DNA from: Trueperaceae bacterium
GTDB taxonomy: Bacteria > Deinococcota > Deinococci > Deinococcales > Trueperaceae
Reading direction: 5' to 3'
Length of the DNA stretch: 5,800 bases
NCBI GenBank assembly: GCA_007121175.1
Contig: SKMG01000322.1
Location: forward strand, 1-5,800
Made by a program: the position numbers and the translations under genes. The notes under the pieces are model-generated. The model was given only the letters and a program-made list of their open reading frames with translations, did not search any database and was not told where the DNA came from. Shown here one piece after another: positions 5,283-5,800 of the stretch; position 1 is the stretch's first letter; every line of letters begins with the position of its first letter.

Positions 5283-5471
5283 CGGGGCCTCCGTGGGACC
5301 GGAGCCGGCGGAGGTCAGCGCGCTGGCCAATGGCGACGCGTGGAGACCCGCGCCGCACGGCTGCGCTACGGTGTACGCGGCCCACGGGCACACGCGTGCC
5401 TCGCTCCCTCGGACCGCCGACGACGCATCGTCGTCCACCGAGGAGCGCTCGGGCTGACGAGGGGGTGCCGG
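5283..5471. other. Divergent intergenic region
   Basis: This 189-base gap separates the minus-strand DHFR-like remnant from the plus-strand YciI-like gene and must hold the latter's promoter unless that lies within the remnant. I see no convincing -35/-10 pair, operator or conserved protein fragment in any frame. Confidence 0.35.
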
Positions 5472-5800
5472 ATGCCACGCTACCTGATCTCGTTCGATGA
5501 CGGCGCGATGGTCTTCCCGAAGGAAGATCTGCCGGACGTCGCCAGGGCCTCGCACGCGGTCGTGGCCGAGGCCAAGGCGGCCGGCGTGTGGGTCTTTGGC
5601 GGGGGCCTCATGAGCCAACGCGCGAGCATCGTTGCCGCCGACGGCAAGGTCACCGACGGCCCGTTCCCGGAGACCAAGGCGGTCATCGGAGGGTTCTCGG
5701 TCGTCGAGGTACCGTCGCACCAGGACGCCCTCGAGTGGGCCGCCAAGATCGCCGCCGCCTGTCGCTGTGCCCAAGAGGTGCGGGTCATCATGGACGACCC
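5472..5800 (+). CDS. YciI-like protein with DGPF motif, 3' end outside the window
   Basis: From the ATG at 5472, preceded by AGGGGG six bases upstream, the frame stays open for 109 codons to the window edge. It reads MPRYLISFDDGAMVFPKEDL, VVAEAKAAGVWVFGGGL (30-46), VTDGPFPETKAVIGGFSVV (60-78), DALEWAAKIAAACRCAQEVR (85-104). The DGPFPETKxxIGGF block and the ALEWAAKI(A)xACRCAQEVR block are the hallmarks of the small DGPF/YciI-like ferredoxin-fold family often annotated as YCII-related. Members are about 110-130 residues, so nearly the whole protein is present. Relatives are often encoded beside sigma factors or metabolic enzymes, and their chemistry is largely unknown; a histidine-aspartate pair seen in true YciI is not obvious here. 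It is divergent from the DHFR-like remnant. Confidence 0.87.
   Translation, partial: MPRYLISFDDGAMVFPKEDLPDVARASHAVVAEAKAAGVWVFGGGLMSQRASIVAADGKVTDGPFPETKAVIGGFSVVEVPSHQDALEWAAKIAAACRCAQEVRVIMDD

Noticed and set aside
5283..5471. Search for the missing middle of the DHFR-like gene or another remnant
   Set aside because: No frame in this gap reads like the family's core, so the deletion was not an inversion or split into this space.

Overview
The window is a GC-rich stretch of bacterial chromosome packed with small, mostly single-domain genes. The mix of a DUF2267 protein, a Nim-type flavin-binding protein, a DGPF-motif YciI-like protein, DinB-like and DHFR/RibD-like sequences, and strong GGAGG-type ribosome binding sites resembles a high-GC soil or environmental bacterium. 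Actinomycetota or a similar lineage is my best guess, but the sequence alone does not settle the phylum. I see no tRNA, rRNA, CRISPR array, insertion sequence, phage gene or attachment site.

Layout from left to right. (a) 1-752, minus strand: the 5' end of an ANT(6)/AadK-like nucleotidyltransferase, cut by the window edge. Upstream of it lies a complete Nim-like pyridoxamine-oxidase-fold protein, possibly preceded by a short coupled leader ORF. (b) 941-1384, plus strand: a DUF2267 protein followed by a good hairpin terminator. (c) 1646-2215, plus strand: an unrecognised membrane-anchored protein, convergent with (d). (d) 2245-3456, minus strand: an SQD1/SqdB-like UDP-sulfoquinovose synthase, the largest and best-defined gene here. 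(e) 3597-4332, minus strand: two decayed genes, a frameshifted TPR protein and a frameshifted C-terminal DinB-like remnant. (f) 4341-5006, minus strand: an intact peptidase E (S51). (g) 5088-5282, minus strand: a DHFR/RibD-like gene reduced by an apparent in-frame internal deletion to its two ends. (h) 5472-5800, plus strand: a divergent YciI-like gene, cut by the window edge.

The genes do not form one recognisable pathway. The clearest theme is decay on the minus strand between 3597 and 5282, where three broken genes flank an intact peptidase E. The left end pairs two families whose known members act on antimicrobials (nitroimidazoles, aminoglycosides), although that is not evidence of resistance. 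The synthase would supply UDP-sulfoquinovose for a sulfolipid or a sulfonated glycan, but no partner glycosyltransferase is visible. I found no convincing previously undescribed multi-gene system. The best leads are the broken-gene cluster, the internally deleted DHFR-like gene, an active-site-region substitution in the synthase, and the coupled leader ORF.
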